64,000 nucleotides of DNA from Aequorivita aurantiaca (GTDB lineage: Bacteria; Bacteroidota; Bacteroidia; Flavobacteriales; Flavobacteriaceae). Shown here piece by piece: positions 45,499 through 54,105 of the stretch. The notes beneath the pieces were generated by a model. That model was given only the letters and a program-made list of their open reading frames with translations. It was not told where the DNA came from and ran no database searches. The stretch spans positions 1 to 64,000 of the forward strand of contig NZ_JAUGQQ010000008.1 in assembly GCF_030410135.1 (NCBI RefSeq). Direction: 5' to 3'. Numbering within the stretch: the stretch's first letter is position 1; every line of letters starts with the position of its first letter. The position numbers were made by a program, and so were the translations under genes.

Positions 45499-46884
45499 AT
45501 GAAAACTTCAATTTATACATTTTTTATAGCCTTGTTTATCGCCGTGCCAGGCATAGCGCAGAAACAAACCCCACCAAAAGGCGCGGAACCAAAAGATTTT
45601 TCGCTTCCGAAGAAAGAAGTTATAAGTCTGGACAACGGCCTACAATTGGTAATGGTGCCCTACGGAAGTATCCCGAAAGCCACCATAAGTATTACAGTAA
45701 ATACAGGCAATATAAACGAAACCAAAGACCAAGTGTGGCTGGCCGACTTGCTGGGCGATTTGATGAAGGAAGGCAGTACGGCCGATTATTCCGTAAAGGA
45801 CAAGCTTGCGGGAATGGGCGGAAATCTAAATATTGGCGTGGGCGCGCACAATACATCCCTAAGCACTGATGTGCTGTCGGAATTTGCCCCCGATGCCTTA
45901 AAAATTCTTGCCGACGTTTTGGAAAATCCAAAATTGCCTCAAAGTGAAATGGATAGGCTTAAAAATAATATGAAAAGAAATTTAACTGTTGCGCTATCAA
46001 CTCCCGGGGCGCAGGCAAGAAAGGATTTCTTTGCGGAAATGTATCCGAACCATCCCTACGGAAGATTATATCCCACTTCCGAACAAGTCGATTCCTATAC
46101 TTTGAATGATGTAAAATCTTTTTACGATGCAAATTTCGGTGCACAGCGTACCACAATTTATGTTGTTGGAAATTTTAATTCGGAAGAAATTAAAGCAGTG
46201 GTGAAATCTACACTGGCCGACTGGCAGAAGGGTCCGAAGGAAAATTATCCTGTCGCCCAAGCTCAGTCCAACGGGAAAGTAAAAATAATTGACCGTCCGG
46301 GCGCGCCCCAATCTACTATTTATTATGGGCTTCCAGTGCCCGATCCGTCAAACAAGGATTATGTGGCGCTGGATGTTATGAATACGCTTTTGGGCGGTTC
46401 CTTTGGCTCGCGAATTACCAGCAACATCCGCGAGGATAAAGGCTATACCTATTCCCCAAGCAGTGCTTTGGTGGCAAATTACAAAAGCGGACTTTGGTAC
46501 GAAAGTGCAGATGTTACCACTGAATTTACCGGCGCTTCCGTGGATGAAATTAAAAAGGAAATTGTTCGCCTGCAAAATGAAGCTCCCGCAAAAGCTGAAT
46601 TGGATGGGATGAAGAATTACAAATCGGGCATTTATGTGCTTCAAAATTCAACACCCTATGGAATTATTGGGCAGTTGAATTTCCTCGATGTGCACAATTT
46701 GGATGAATCGTTTTTGGTAAATCAAGTGAAAAACATAAATGCAGTTACCCCACAGCAAGTGCAAGAAATGGCAAAAAAATATATTCAGCCGGATAAAATG
46801 ACGCTAATTGTGGTTGGCGACAAAGAAAAAATAAAGGAACAAGTAAAAGAAACCATTGCGCAACCCGCGAAAAAAGAACAGTAA
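45499..46884 (+). CDS. M16 family peptidase-like subunit, zinc motif lost
   Basis: A 461-residue exported protein with signal peptide MKTSIYTFFIALFIAVPGIAQ and the M16 fold. Where the partner has HLFEH, this protein reads QVWLADLLGDLMKEGS (about 78-93), so both His and the Glu are gone and it should be inactive by itself. The C-terminal half keeps the substrate-binding R/Y pair motif (GSRITSNIREDKGYTYSPSS). It probably forms a heterodimer with the preceding peptidase; no base separates the two genes. A strong terminator follows. Confidence 0.93.
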   Translation: MKTSIYTFFIALFIAVPGIAQKQTPPKGAEPKDFSLPKKEVISLDNGLQLVMVPYGSIPKATISITVNTGNINETKDQVWLADLLGDLMKEGSTADYSVKDKLAGMGGNLNIGVGAHNTSLSTDVLSEFAPDALKILADVLENPKLPQSEMDRLKNNMKRNLTVALSTPGAQARKDFFAEMYPNHPYGRLYPTSEQVDSYTLNDVKSFYDANFGAQRTTIYVVGNFNSEEIKAVVKSTLADWQKGPKENYPVAQAQSNGKVKIIDRPGAPQSTIYYGLPVPDPSNKDYVALDVMNTLLGGSFGSRITSNIREDKGYTYSPSSALVANYKSGLWYESADVTTEFTGASVDEIKKEIVRLQNEAPAKAELDGMKNYKSGIYVLQNSTPYGIIGQLNFLDVHNLDESFLVNQVKNINAVTPQQVQEMAKKYIQPDKMTLIVVGDKEKIKEQVKETIAQPAKKEQ

Positions 46885-46906
46885 TTGTTGAAGTTTGAGT
46901 TAGTTG

Positions 46907-46939
46907 AAAAAAAGCCCGGCGATAGTTGGGCTTTTTTTT
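46907..46939 (+). terminator. Terminator after the M16 pair
   Basis: AAAAAAAGCCC / GGGCTTTTTTTT with a 10-base loop. Between the stop and the hairpin the bases TAATTGT, TGAAGTT, TGAGTTA, GTTGAAA follow a 7-nt phase, like the stop-codon arrays elsewhere. Confidence 0.85.
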
Positions 46940-46978
46940 CTACATCCTAGTTAATGTTTGCCTTTAAATATCGAGGAA

Positions 46979-49516
46979 TTATGAAATATAATTCCAAATA
47001 TTCCGATATTTCACAAGTTGAGCGTAGGTATTTTTAATAGGAATATTTTCTTCCGAAGAAAGGTTTGGGTCAGTTTTTAACGTTTGCGAAGCATAGCTTC
47101 GGGCAATCTTTAATATTTCGGAATCCTTCACTATATCTGCAATTCGAAGGTTTAAAACGCCGCTTTGTTGCGTTCCCATCAAATCGCCGGGACCGCGCAG
47201 TTTTAGATCTACTTCAGCAATTTCAAATCCGTCGCTGGTTCTAACCATGGTTTCCAAACGGATTTTTGCATCCGCGGAAAGTTTGTGGCTAGTCATTAAT
47301 ATGCAATAACTCTGATCCGCACCTCGGCCAACTCTTCCGCGCAATTGGTGCAGTTGTGAAAGCCCGAAACGTTCCGCACTTTCAATAATCATCACGCTGG
47401 CGTTTGGCACATTTACGCCAACTTCAATAACCGTTGTGGCTACCATAATTTGTGTTTCTCCTTTAATGAAGCGGTTCATCTCATATTCTTTATCGGCAGA
47501 TTTCATTTGCCCGTGAACTATGGAAACTTGGTAATTCGGTTGCGGAAATTCACGCACAATACTCTCGTATCCATCCATCAAATCCTTATAATCCATCTTC
47601 TCACTTTCCTGTATCAAAGGGTACACAATATACACCTGCCGACCCTTCGAAATTTCGTCCTTAATAAAGCGAAAAACTTTCAGCCTATTTGCATCAAATC
47701 GATGCACGGTTTTGATGTCTTTTCTGCCTGGCGGAAGCTCGTCAATTACGCTAATATCGAGGTCGCCATAAATGCTCATGGCCAGGGTGCGGGGGATGGG
47801 GGTGGCGGTCATAATTAGCACGTGTGGGGGAATAGCCCCTCCAACCTCCCCCAAGGGGAGGCTTTTTAAAGTTGTCTCAATTGTTTTTATTGAAGTATCA
47901 ATGTTGCCTATTATTTCTTCGTTGGTGAAACGTAGTATTTTAAACCCGAGTTCTATTAAAATCTGTGTCCTTAACTCATCAACCTCTTTTTGTTGCGGAT
48001 GGTTGTGATAGCCACCATCTACTTCAACCACAAGCTTCTTTTCGAGACAGACAAAATCTACGATAAATTCATCAATTATATGTTGTCTTCTAAATTTAAA
48101 ATCAAGCTTTTTAGTCCTTAAACATTCCCATAAAATGGCTTCGGCTTGGGTGGGTTGTTTTTTGTTTTTTTGCTGAAGCTCTTTCAGTAATTTATAAGTA
48201 GACGGTCTAGCCGTCATATATTTTTTGCGCACTTCGGCTTCCTCCCTTTGGGAGGATTGAGGTGGGCTACCTTTATGCCAAAGTTTACTTCTTTGCTCCA
48301 CTCCAAAACGGTGCTGTTCGTCCACAATTGCAAGCCCTAAATTTTTAAATTTTACCTTATCCTCGAGCAGCGCGTGAGTACCAATTAGGATGTTTAATTC
48401 ACCATTTTCCAATTTTTCATGGATTTCTTTTCTTTTTGAAGTTTTGGTTGAGCCCGTTAGTATTTCAATACTGGTGTTCAGTTTGTTACACATTTCAACC
48501 AAACCGTTATAATGCTGTACTGACAAAATTTCAGTTGGCGCCATTAAACAGGCTTGAAAACCGTTGTCAAGTGCTATTAACATTGACATTAGCGCCACAA
48601 TGGTTTTCCCAGAACCCACATCGCCTTGCAAAAGCCGATTCATTTGTGCGTTACTTCCCAAATCGTTGCGGATTTCTTTCAGTACACGCTTCTGTGCTTC
48701 GGTCAATTCAAAGGGTAAATGTTCCGAAAAAAAGGTGTTGAAATTATGCCCTATTTTGTCAAAAGTATAGCCCTTAATTTTTGATTTATGGAGGAGGTTT
48801 TTCCGAATTAATTGCAGTTGAATGTAGAACAATTCCTCAAATTTTAATCGGTATTGCGCCCGTGCTAAATGCGTCTGACTTTTGGGAAAATGTATGTTGA
48901 AAAGTGCCTCCGTTTTTGAGGCCAATTTTAGCTGATCCAAAAGTGGTTTTGAGAGGGTTTCGGAGAAGGCATTTTTGGTCTCCAAAAACAACTGTTGCAT
49001 CAGTGAATTTATCACCCGATTTGTGATGCCGCTATTCGCTAATTTTTCAGTGGAAGGATATACGGGTTGCATTGCCGAACGAATACTTTTTTCGTGGGCA
49101 TCGAGCAATTCCATTTCGGGGTGTGGCATAGAAAAACTGCCATTGAAAAAATTCGTTCTTCCGAAAATCACATACGGCACATTCAACTTCAAATTCTCGC
49201 GAATCCATTTTTGTCCGCGGAACCAAACCAATTCCATCGTGCCCGTTTCGTCAATGAAAGTGGCGACCAACCGTTTTCCTTTTTTCTGCTCAACCGTTTT
49301 AATATGGGTAATTTTCCCAATAATCTGAACTTCAGCATTAGTCTGCTGAAGTTGGCCAATTTTGTAGTATTGCGTTCTATCGAGATAACGATTCGGAAAG
49401 AGATTCAGCAAATCCTGAAACGTGTGGATGCCCAGCTCTTTTTTCAGCAAATCCGCACGGTTTGGGCCGACGCCTTTTAGATAATCTATGGGAGTTTGCA
49501 GGAAATTTGCGTTCAT
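46979..49516 (-). CDS. recG: ATP-dependent DNA helicase RecG carrying an in-frame DUF559 insertion
   Basis: RecG remodels stalled forks and Holliday junctions. The 845-residue protein is about 145 longer than usual. The host part is complete: N-terminal wedge/OB domain (about 1-250), Walker A LLQGDVGSGKTIVALMS (about 295-311), motif II DEQHRFG (399-405), motif III TATPIPR (570-576), motif VI QLRGRVGRG and the C-terminal DLKLRGPGDLMGTQQSG. Residues 417-561 are an insertion with a DUF559 nuclease domain; without them the flanks join as KLWHKG-IPPHVLIMTATP, which reads as ordinary RecG. Whether the helicase still works is unknown; the surface loop between motifs II and III may tolerate it. Convergent with the M16 pair and divergent from the M1 peptidase. 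Confidence 0.93.
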   Translation of the reverse strand: MNANFLQTPIDYLKGVGPNRADLLKKELGIHTFQDLLNLFPNRYLDRTQYYKIGQLQQTNAEVQIIGKITHIKTVEQKKGKRLVATFIDETGTMELVWFRGQKWIRENLKLNVPYVIFGRTNFFNGSFSMPHPEMELLDAHEKSIRSAMQPVYPSTEKLANSGITNRVINSLMQQLFLETKNAFSETLSKPLLDQLKLASKTEALFNIHFPKSQTHLARAQYRLKFEELFYIQLQLIRKNLLHKSKIKGYTFDKIGHNFNTFFSEHLPFELTEAQKRVLKEIRNDLGSNAQMNRLLQGDVGSGKTIVALMSMLIALDNGFQACLMAPTEILSVQHYNGLVEMCNKLNTSIEILTGSTKTSKRKEIHEKLENGELNILIGTHALLEDKVKFKNLGLAIVDEQHRFGVEQRSKLWHKGSPPQSSQREEAEVRKKYMTARPSTYKLLKELQQKNKKQPTQAEAILWECLRTKKLDFKFRRQHIIDEFIVDFVCLEKKLVVEVDGGYHNHPQQKEVDELRTQILIELGFKILRFTNEEIIGNIDTSIKTIETTLKSLPLGEVGGAIPPHVLIMTATPIPRTLAMSIYGDLDISVIDELPPGRKDIKTVHRFDANRLKVFRFIKDEISKGRQVYIVYPLIQESEKMDYKDLMDGYESIVREFPQPNYQVSIVHGQMKSADKEYEMNRFIKGETQIMVATTVIEVGVNVPNASVMIIESAERFGLSQLHQLRGRVGRGADQSYCILMTSHKLSADAKIRLETMVRTSDGFEIAEVDLKLRGPGDLMGTQQSGVLNLRIADIVKDSEILKIARSYASQTLKTDPNLSSEENIPIKNTYAQLVKYRNIWNYIS
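47833..47861. repeat. Terminal inverted repeat, left end of the recG element
   Basis: Begins TAGCCCCTCC and ends in the hairpin CTCCCCCAAGGGGAG. About 20 of 29 positions match the reverse complement of the right end without gaps. It is translated as LPLGEVGGA in RecG. Confidence 0.75.
48241..48269. repeat. Terminal inverted repeat, right end of the recG element
   Basis: Hairpin CCTCCC TTT GGGAGG followed outward by ATTGAGGTGGGCTA. Translated as SPPQSSQREEA in RecG. It is the mirror of the left end and of the same design as the solo repeat at 1686-1722. Confidence 0.75.
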
Positions 49517-49606
49517 AAAACGAAAATACTAATTCCCGCCAAGTCGTGAATCCCATTGATTGAAAATTTGTAATTTGCTTACTCATAAAATTTTTCCCTT
49601 CTTAAA

Positions 49607-51661
49607 ATGAACAAATTTCTTATAACGTTTCTTTTTTCAAGTTTTACAGTATTTGCGCAACAAACTGATGTTGTGGATTTTTTGAAGATTGAGGCTTTGA
49701 TTAAGCCGGATGCTGCTGAAAAAAAAATAGCAGGTCGATTTGTAGCTACTTTTAAACTGTTGAAAGAAACGGATTCCGTTTTTATGGATGCTGTTAATAT
49801 TCAAATAAATGATGTTGAAACTAAAAATTTCAAAATATCTTCTGATGAAAAGAAGGTTTGGTTTGTGGGAAACTTTGAAAAAGGAAAAACTTATACGGCA
49901 GATTTATGGTACAGTATGAATCCAAAACAAACACTTTATTTTTTCGAGGATCAAATCTGGACGCAGGGCCAAGGAAAGTACACATCACATTGGTTGCCGA
50001 GCATCGACGATGTAAATGATAAAATTGAATTTGATTTAAAAATACTCGCTCCGGTCAATAAAACTGTAATCGCGAATGGAAAATTGACTGAAATTGAAAA
50101 TGATTCGCTTGGGCAGATGTATAATTTCGATATGAAAGAACCAATGTCCAGCTATTTGGTAGCCTTCGCAATCGGTGATTTTGATAAAAAAGAACTCGTT
50201 TCAAATTCTGGAATTCCCATTGAATTGTATTACAAACCATCGGATTCCTTAAAGGTTGAACCAACGTATCGCCACAGCAAACAGATTTTTGATTTTTTGG
50301 AAACTGAAATCGGCATTGCGTATCCGTGGCAGAATTATAAGCAAGTTCCCGTTCGCGATTTTCTGTATGCTGGGATGGAAAACACCACCGCAACCTTCTT
50401 TTCCGAAGCGTTTGTGGTTGATTCCATTGGCTTCGACGATAGAAATTATATAAATGTAAACGCCCACGAACTCGCCCACCAATGGTTTGGGAATTTGATA
50501 ACAGCTACGGCAGACACACATCACTGGCTGCAGGAAGGGTTTGCAACATATTATGCTTTGCTTGCGGAAAAAGATGTATTCGGAGAAGATTATTTTTCCT
50601 GGCAATTATACCGAACCGCTGAGCAATTAAAGGCATTGAGCGACGAAGGCAAAGGGGAATCGCTATTGAACCCTAAAGCAAGTTCGCTTACATTTTACCA
50701 AAAAGGAGCGTGGGCGCTTCATATTTTGCGGGAGAAAATAGGGGATGAGGCTTTTAAAACTGCTGTCAAAAACTATTTGGAAAAATACAAATTCAACAAT
50801 GTTTCCACGGATGATTTTTTGAATGAAGTGAAATCAGTTTCACAAATAGATATTACCGATTTTGAAAATAATTGGCTGAAACAAAGCGCTTTTCAAAGTG
50901 AGGAAGCGTATCAATCCCTAATGAAATCTTCGTTTATCAAAAAATATTTCGAAGTTTCCGCGCTTCGTGCAGTTCCTTTTTCCAATAAAAAAAATCAATT
51001 AAAAACGGCGCTCACTTTTCCGAATGATTTTATTGGGCAGGAAGCGGTTTTTCAATTGGTGGACGAGCCAATTGCTGAAACACTTCCGCTATACAAAACG
51101 GCATTTGAAAGCAATAATCTGTATGTCCGTCAGGCCGTGGCGCTTTCTTTGCAAACCATTCCGAAGGAACTTCAAACGGAATATGAAAGTTTGTTGAATG
51201 ACGATTCCTATGTAACAATTGAAACTGCCCTTTATCAACTTTGGATGCAATTTCCCGAAAAGCGATTTGAATATCTCAATAAAATCATGGGCATGGAAGG
51301 TTTTCAAAATAAAAATATTCGGCAGCTTTGGCTGGCTTTGGCAATTATCACCGACGGATACGAAAACCCCAAAAGGGAAAAATATATAAGCGAATTAAAA
51401 AATTATACTTCAACGGATTTTAGTTTCGAAATCCGCGAAAAAGCATTTGAATTTGTAAACGAGCTTCAAATCTGGGACACGCAAACGCTGAAAAATTTGG
51501 TGGAAGCCTGCGTGCATCCCACTTGGCGCTTCGCAAAAATTTCAAAAGCACTTTTGAATAATTTACTTCAAAGTAAAAAATACTATGAACAGGTTAAGAT
51601 TTTGGGCAGACAGGTTTCTGAAATTGGAGCGAGTTATTTAAATTCCATTTTAAAGGAATGA
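49607..51661 (+). CDS. M1 family aminopeptidase
   Basis: A 684-residue exported zinc aminopeptidase. Signal peptide MNKFLITFLFSSFTVFAQ. The N-terminal beta domain precedes the substrate-anchoring motif YAGMENTTATFF (GAMEN equivalent, about 260), the zinc motif HELAHQ with HWLQEGFATYYA 18 residues on (about 287-315), giving H-H-E, and a catalytic Tyr near 380. The C-terminal part is alpha-helical HEAT-like. It trims N-terminal residues from peptides in the periplasm. A single gene. Confidence 0.94.
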   Translation: MNKFLITFLFSSFTVFAQQTDVVDFLKIEALIKPDAAEKKIAGRFVATFKLLKETDSVFMDAVNIQINDVETKNFKISSDEKKVWFVGNFEKGKTYTADLWYSMNPKQTLYFFEDQIWTQGQGKYTSHWLPSIDDVNDKIEFDLKILAPVNKTVIANGKLTEIENDSLGQMYNFDMKEPMSSYLVAFAIGDFDKKELVSNSGIPIELYYKPSDSLKVEPTYRHSKQIFDFLETEIGIAYPWQNYKQVPVRDFLYAGMENTTATFFSEAFVVDSIGFDDRNYINVNAHELAHQWFGNLITATADTHHWLQEGFATYYALLAEKDVFGEDYFSWQLYRTAEQLKALSDEGKGESLLNPKASSLTFYQKGAWALHILREKIGDEAFKTAVKNYLEKYKFNNVSTDDFLNEVKSVSQIDITDFENNWLKQSAFQSEEAYQSLMKSSFIKKYFEVSALRAVPFSNKKNQLKTALTFPNDFIGQEAVFQLVDEPIAETLPLYKTAFESNNLYVRQAVALSLQTIPKELQTEYESLLNDDSYVTIETALYQLWMQFPEKRFEYLNKIMGMEGFQNKNIRQLWLALAIITDGYENPKREKYISELKNYTSTDFSFEIREKAFEFVNELQIWDTQTLKNLVEACVHPTWRFAKISKALLNNLLQSKKYYEQVKILGRQVSEIGASYLNSILKE

Positions 51662-51979
51662 ACGCACAGCTTTTGCATAGATAATCCTAATTGTCGCGAC
51701 CGTACGCATATTGTTTTCATTCTGGCTCGTAATTACTAAAGTTTATAACCATTAGTTGTCTGAAAGACCACACACAACGTTGAAAAAATTCTTCGAATTT
51801 AACTTAGGGGGAAATCCCCCTTTTTTTCAGGTTTTTCCCTGTTTTTTATGTCAAAACATTATTTAAGGTGTTGATTATCAATAAGAAAATTGTATTTTCA
51901 TTCGAAGTTGAAAAACACCCTCTTTCAAACTAATTAATTTGTAATTACATTTATGCCACAACCAAAAAATTTTTCTATT
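51662..51979. other. 318-bp gap between the M1 peptidase and the lipoprotein gene
   Basis: No coding sequence is supportable. It contains a terminator-like hairpin (51806-51827) and, just before the lipoprotein start, a -7-like TTAATTTG (one mismatch from TAnnTTTG) with TTG 23 bases upstream. The first 140 bases show no recognisable structure. Confidence 0.6.
51806..51827 (+). terminator. Terminator-like hairpin
   Basis: AGGGGG, loop AAAT, CCCCCT followed by seven T. It is 145 bases after the M1 stop, in the right orientation for it, but it may also control the downstream genes as an attenuator. Confidence 0.65.
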
Positions 51980-52663
51980 ATGAAAACAAAATTTTCCTTC
52001 CGATTTCTGCTTATGCTTTTTACCATTTTTATGTTTATTGGCTGCCAAGATCCGTCTTCACATCCGCCGTATGAAGGGCCACCAAAGGATCATATTATTT
52101 CCGTTGCCCAAGCTCAAGAAATGTACAATGCCTATTCCGAGCGGCGCATTCCTATTATTCAGGAATATGAAGACAGTTTATTATCAGATGGTTCCAAGTT
52201 TGAGCCCACACGTTACGCAGAATATGATCTCGAAACAATAAAACAGTATATTGCTTTTATAGAGCACGAAGCAAAACGTGCCAATGTTAGCATTAATACA
52301 CTTCGCTTCTACCTTTCAAATTACCCCAATAGTACCAAATTCTTAAATGGCGATCCGGTTAAATATACTAGAAGAAATAGCATTTTCGTTGTTCCAACAA
52401 CTGAATTGGGAGGGGAGAACGTGGGGTTCTCTGTTGAAGAAATAAACGGTAATTTTTCTGCGGTTCCAATAAATAGAGAAATTTCCAATCCTAGGGAAAA
52501 CCGCGGCAAAACCAATGCAAATTCAACATTGCAAACAAACGAAGCAGGATTTTTTATGTCCAATAATGCAGCTGCCCAAGGTGGCGGAACAACCAGTTTG
52601 ATTTTGAACGATGGCCAATTGGCACCGCCCCCGCCCACTATTGATTTCGGCCATAACCATTAG
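51980..52663 (+). CDS. Lipoprotein of unknown function
   Basis: A 227-residue protein with a clear lipoprotein signal: MKTKFSFRFLLMLFTIFM followed by FIGCQD, with the lipid-bearing Cys at about 22. I choose ATG 51980; the frame is open nine codons upstream, but that start would put polar residues before the signal. The mature part has no family I recognise: an IPIIQEYEDSLLSDGSKFEP region and a YIAFIEHEAKRANVSIN helix, then a Pro/Gly/Asn-rich C-terminus ending HNH. It is 24 bases before the seven-helix protein gene and may be co-transcribed with the histidine kinase, perhaps as a surface sensor or an output of the system. Confidence 0.75.
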   Translation: MKTKFSFRFLLMLFTIFMFIGCQDPSSHPPYEGPPKDHIISVAQAQEMYNAYSERRIPIIQEYEDSLLSDGSKFEPTRYAEYDLETIKQYIAFIEHEAKRANVSINTLRFYLSNYPNSTKFLNGDPVKYTRRNSIFVVPTTELGGENVGFSVEEINGNFSAVPINREISNPRENRGKTNANSTLQTNEAGFFMSNNAAAQGGGTTSLILNDGQLAPPPPTIDFGHNH

Positions 52664-52687
52664 GGTCGTCAGTCCAACCAGATTGTC

Positions 52688-53335
52688 GTGGAAGCAGTTT
52701 TAAAAATACTTGAGAATTCCTTTATGGCATTATATGTCATTGTGTTTATTATAGCGCTTTTTAAATTACCCTTATATAAACATACTCCGCTCAAGTTTTT
52801 GCCGGTCATTCTTTTTATCACTATTGCCACGGAATATGTGGGATATTTCATTAAATATGATTTTCTGCGCATAAATTATTTCGTTTTCAACCTATATTAT
52901 TTAATTCATTTTTCATTTTTCTTTTACGTTTTTATGGCAATAATTGACGATGGGAGGTTCAAACAATATATTAGAATTGGGATGGGAATATTTTTGCTTT
53001 TTTTCTTAAGCGATTTATTTTTCACTGGTATTGGTACCGATTCCTTTGCCAAAACATATATTGCCGGGGCCGGGATTTTGGTTTTCTGTATAATTCTTTA
53101 TTACATAAATATTCTACAATCCTACTTAGTTCTGGTGGTGAAGAATGATCTTTTGTTTTGGATTAGCGTGGGTCTTTTTCTTTTTTATATTGGTTATATT
53201 CCCATTAAAATCATAAAAACCTGGTTTTATAAACCCGATAGTTTTTTTGAGTTTTTACTGGTAATTCAGTTTTCGCTAATAATCATAATGTATTTGTTCT
53301 TTTTGACGGGATTTTTATGGATGAAAAAGAGATAA
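52688..53335 (+). CDS. Seven-helix membrane protein next to a histidine kinase
   Basis: A 215-residue protein with seven predicted membrane helices, from LYVIVFIIALFKLPLY to FSLIIIMYLFFLTGFLW, and almost no soluble domain. No family is recognised; the arrangement recalls the 7TM part of 7TMR-type receptors, here as a separate protein. The frame opens at GTG 52688; ATG 52724, just before the first helix, is an alternative. It overlaps the histidine kinase gene by 19 bases, so the two are translated together and probably form one receptor, the kinase having only a single helix itself. Confidence 0.72.
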   Translation: MEAVLKILENSFMALYVIVFIIALFKLPLYKHTPLKFLPVILFITIATEYVGYFIKYDFLRINYFVFNLYYLIHFSFFFYVFMAIIDDGRFKQYIRIGMGIFLLFFLSDLFFTGIGTDSFAKTYIAGAGILVFCIILYYINILQSYLVLVVKNDLLFWISVGLFLFYIGYIPIKIIKTWFYKPDSFFEFLLVIQFSLIIIMYLFFLTGFLWMKKR

Positions 53336-54069
53336 TAGTAATTGCTGCCATAGCCATCCCTATATCACTAGTGATTATAGTTATAGTATTGTTCAGTGTT
53401 TTTGCGCGAAGAAAGAACAGGCTCCTGCAAGAACAGGAAGCGGCGAAGAAGGAATTTGAACGTGAACTGGCAGAATCGCAAATAGAAATTAGGGAAGAAA
53501 CGCTGCGAAACATAAGTTGGGAACTGCATGATAATATAGGACAATTGATGACCCTCGCCAAAATCCAGGCCCAAATGTCCCTGGAAAAGCCCGAGATGAT
53601 GGTAGAGGTTTCGGAAACCATCGGAACGGGAATTGATGAGCTCCGCGCACTTTCAAAGTTGATAAATCCCGAAGCATTAAAAAGTCTTAGTTTGAAGGAA
53701 GCAGTAGGTATGGAGATTGACCGATTTAACCGATTAAAATTTATAGCCGCGAAATTGACGGTGGAAGGAATCGTAACCCCTATTGAGGCAAACACACAAA
53801 TTATACTTTTTAGGATTTTACAGGAATTTTTTTCAAACACCATTAAACATTCAAGAGCATCCGAGTTAAGTGTGGTGTTGGATTATACGGACAATAAATT
53901 GGCAATAACAGCCGCTGATAATGGCATCGGTTTCGAAAAGAATGATGATTTTATGGGTATAGGCTTGAAAAATATGACAACACGAGCAAAGCTTATCAAT
54001 TCCACCCTAAGAATTAATTCTGAAAAAGGGAAAGGAACAGCCTTGTATTTGGAGTGTATATTTAATTGA
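53317..54069 (+). CDS. Sensor histidine kinase, HisKA_3 (NarX-type) family
   Basis: A 250-residue membrane kinase. One helix (about 6-28) is followed by a coiled coil, the phospho-acceptor H-box RNISWELHDNIGQLM (about 64-78, His 72), an N-box ILQEFFSNTIKHSRA (about 166-180) and ATP-binding DNGIGF with GIGLKNMTTRAKLINS. It has no periplasmic sensor domain, so its input must come from the seven-helix protein or the cytoplasm. It signals to the NarL-type regulator 36 bases downstream. Confidence 0.93.
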   Translation: MDEKEIIVIAAIAIPISLVIIVIVLFSVFARRKNRLLQEQEAAKKEFERELAESQIEIREETLRNISWELHDNIGQLMTLAKIQAQMSLEKPEMMVEVSETIGTGIDELRALSKLINPEALKSLSLKEAVGMEIDRFNRLKFIAAKLTVEGIVTPIEANTQIILFRILQEFFSNTIKHSRASELSVVLDYTDNKLAITAADNGIGFEKNDDFMGIGLKNMTTRAKLINSTLRINSEKGKGTALYLECIFN

Positions 54070-54105
54070 CATTAGGTAAGGATACTTTCAAAAAAAAAAA
54101 TAGAA

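Larger units (their letters stand above)
47833..48269 (-). mobile_element. 435-bp DUF559 nuclease element inserted in frame in recG
   Basis: The element is open in the recG frame for 145 codons and encodes a Vsr-like PD-(D/E)xK nuclease of family DUF559: PTQAEAILWECLRTKKLDFK (455-474 of the fusion), FRRQHIIDEFIVDFVC (475-490) with D487, and KKLVVEVDGGYH (493-504) with E498 and D500. An internal ATG (M434, at 48217) could give a free nuclease of about 128 residues. The ends are 29-bp imperfect inverted repeats, each a hairpin, and both end at a TA, consistent with a TA target duplication. No transposase domain is present, so the nuclease is the only candidate for mobility. Confidence 0.8.

Noticed and set aside
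47833-48269. Intein in RecG
   Set aside because: The insertion starts with Ser but has no intein blocks A, B, F or G and no His-Asn at its end; it is a DUF559 domain between inverted repeats.
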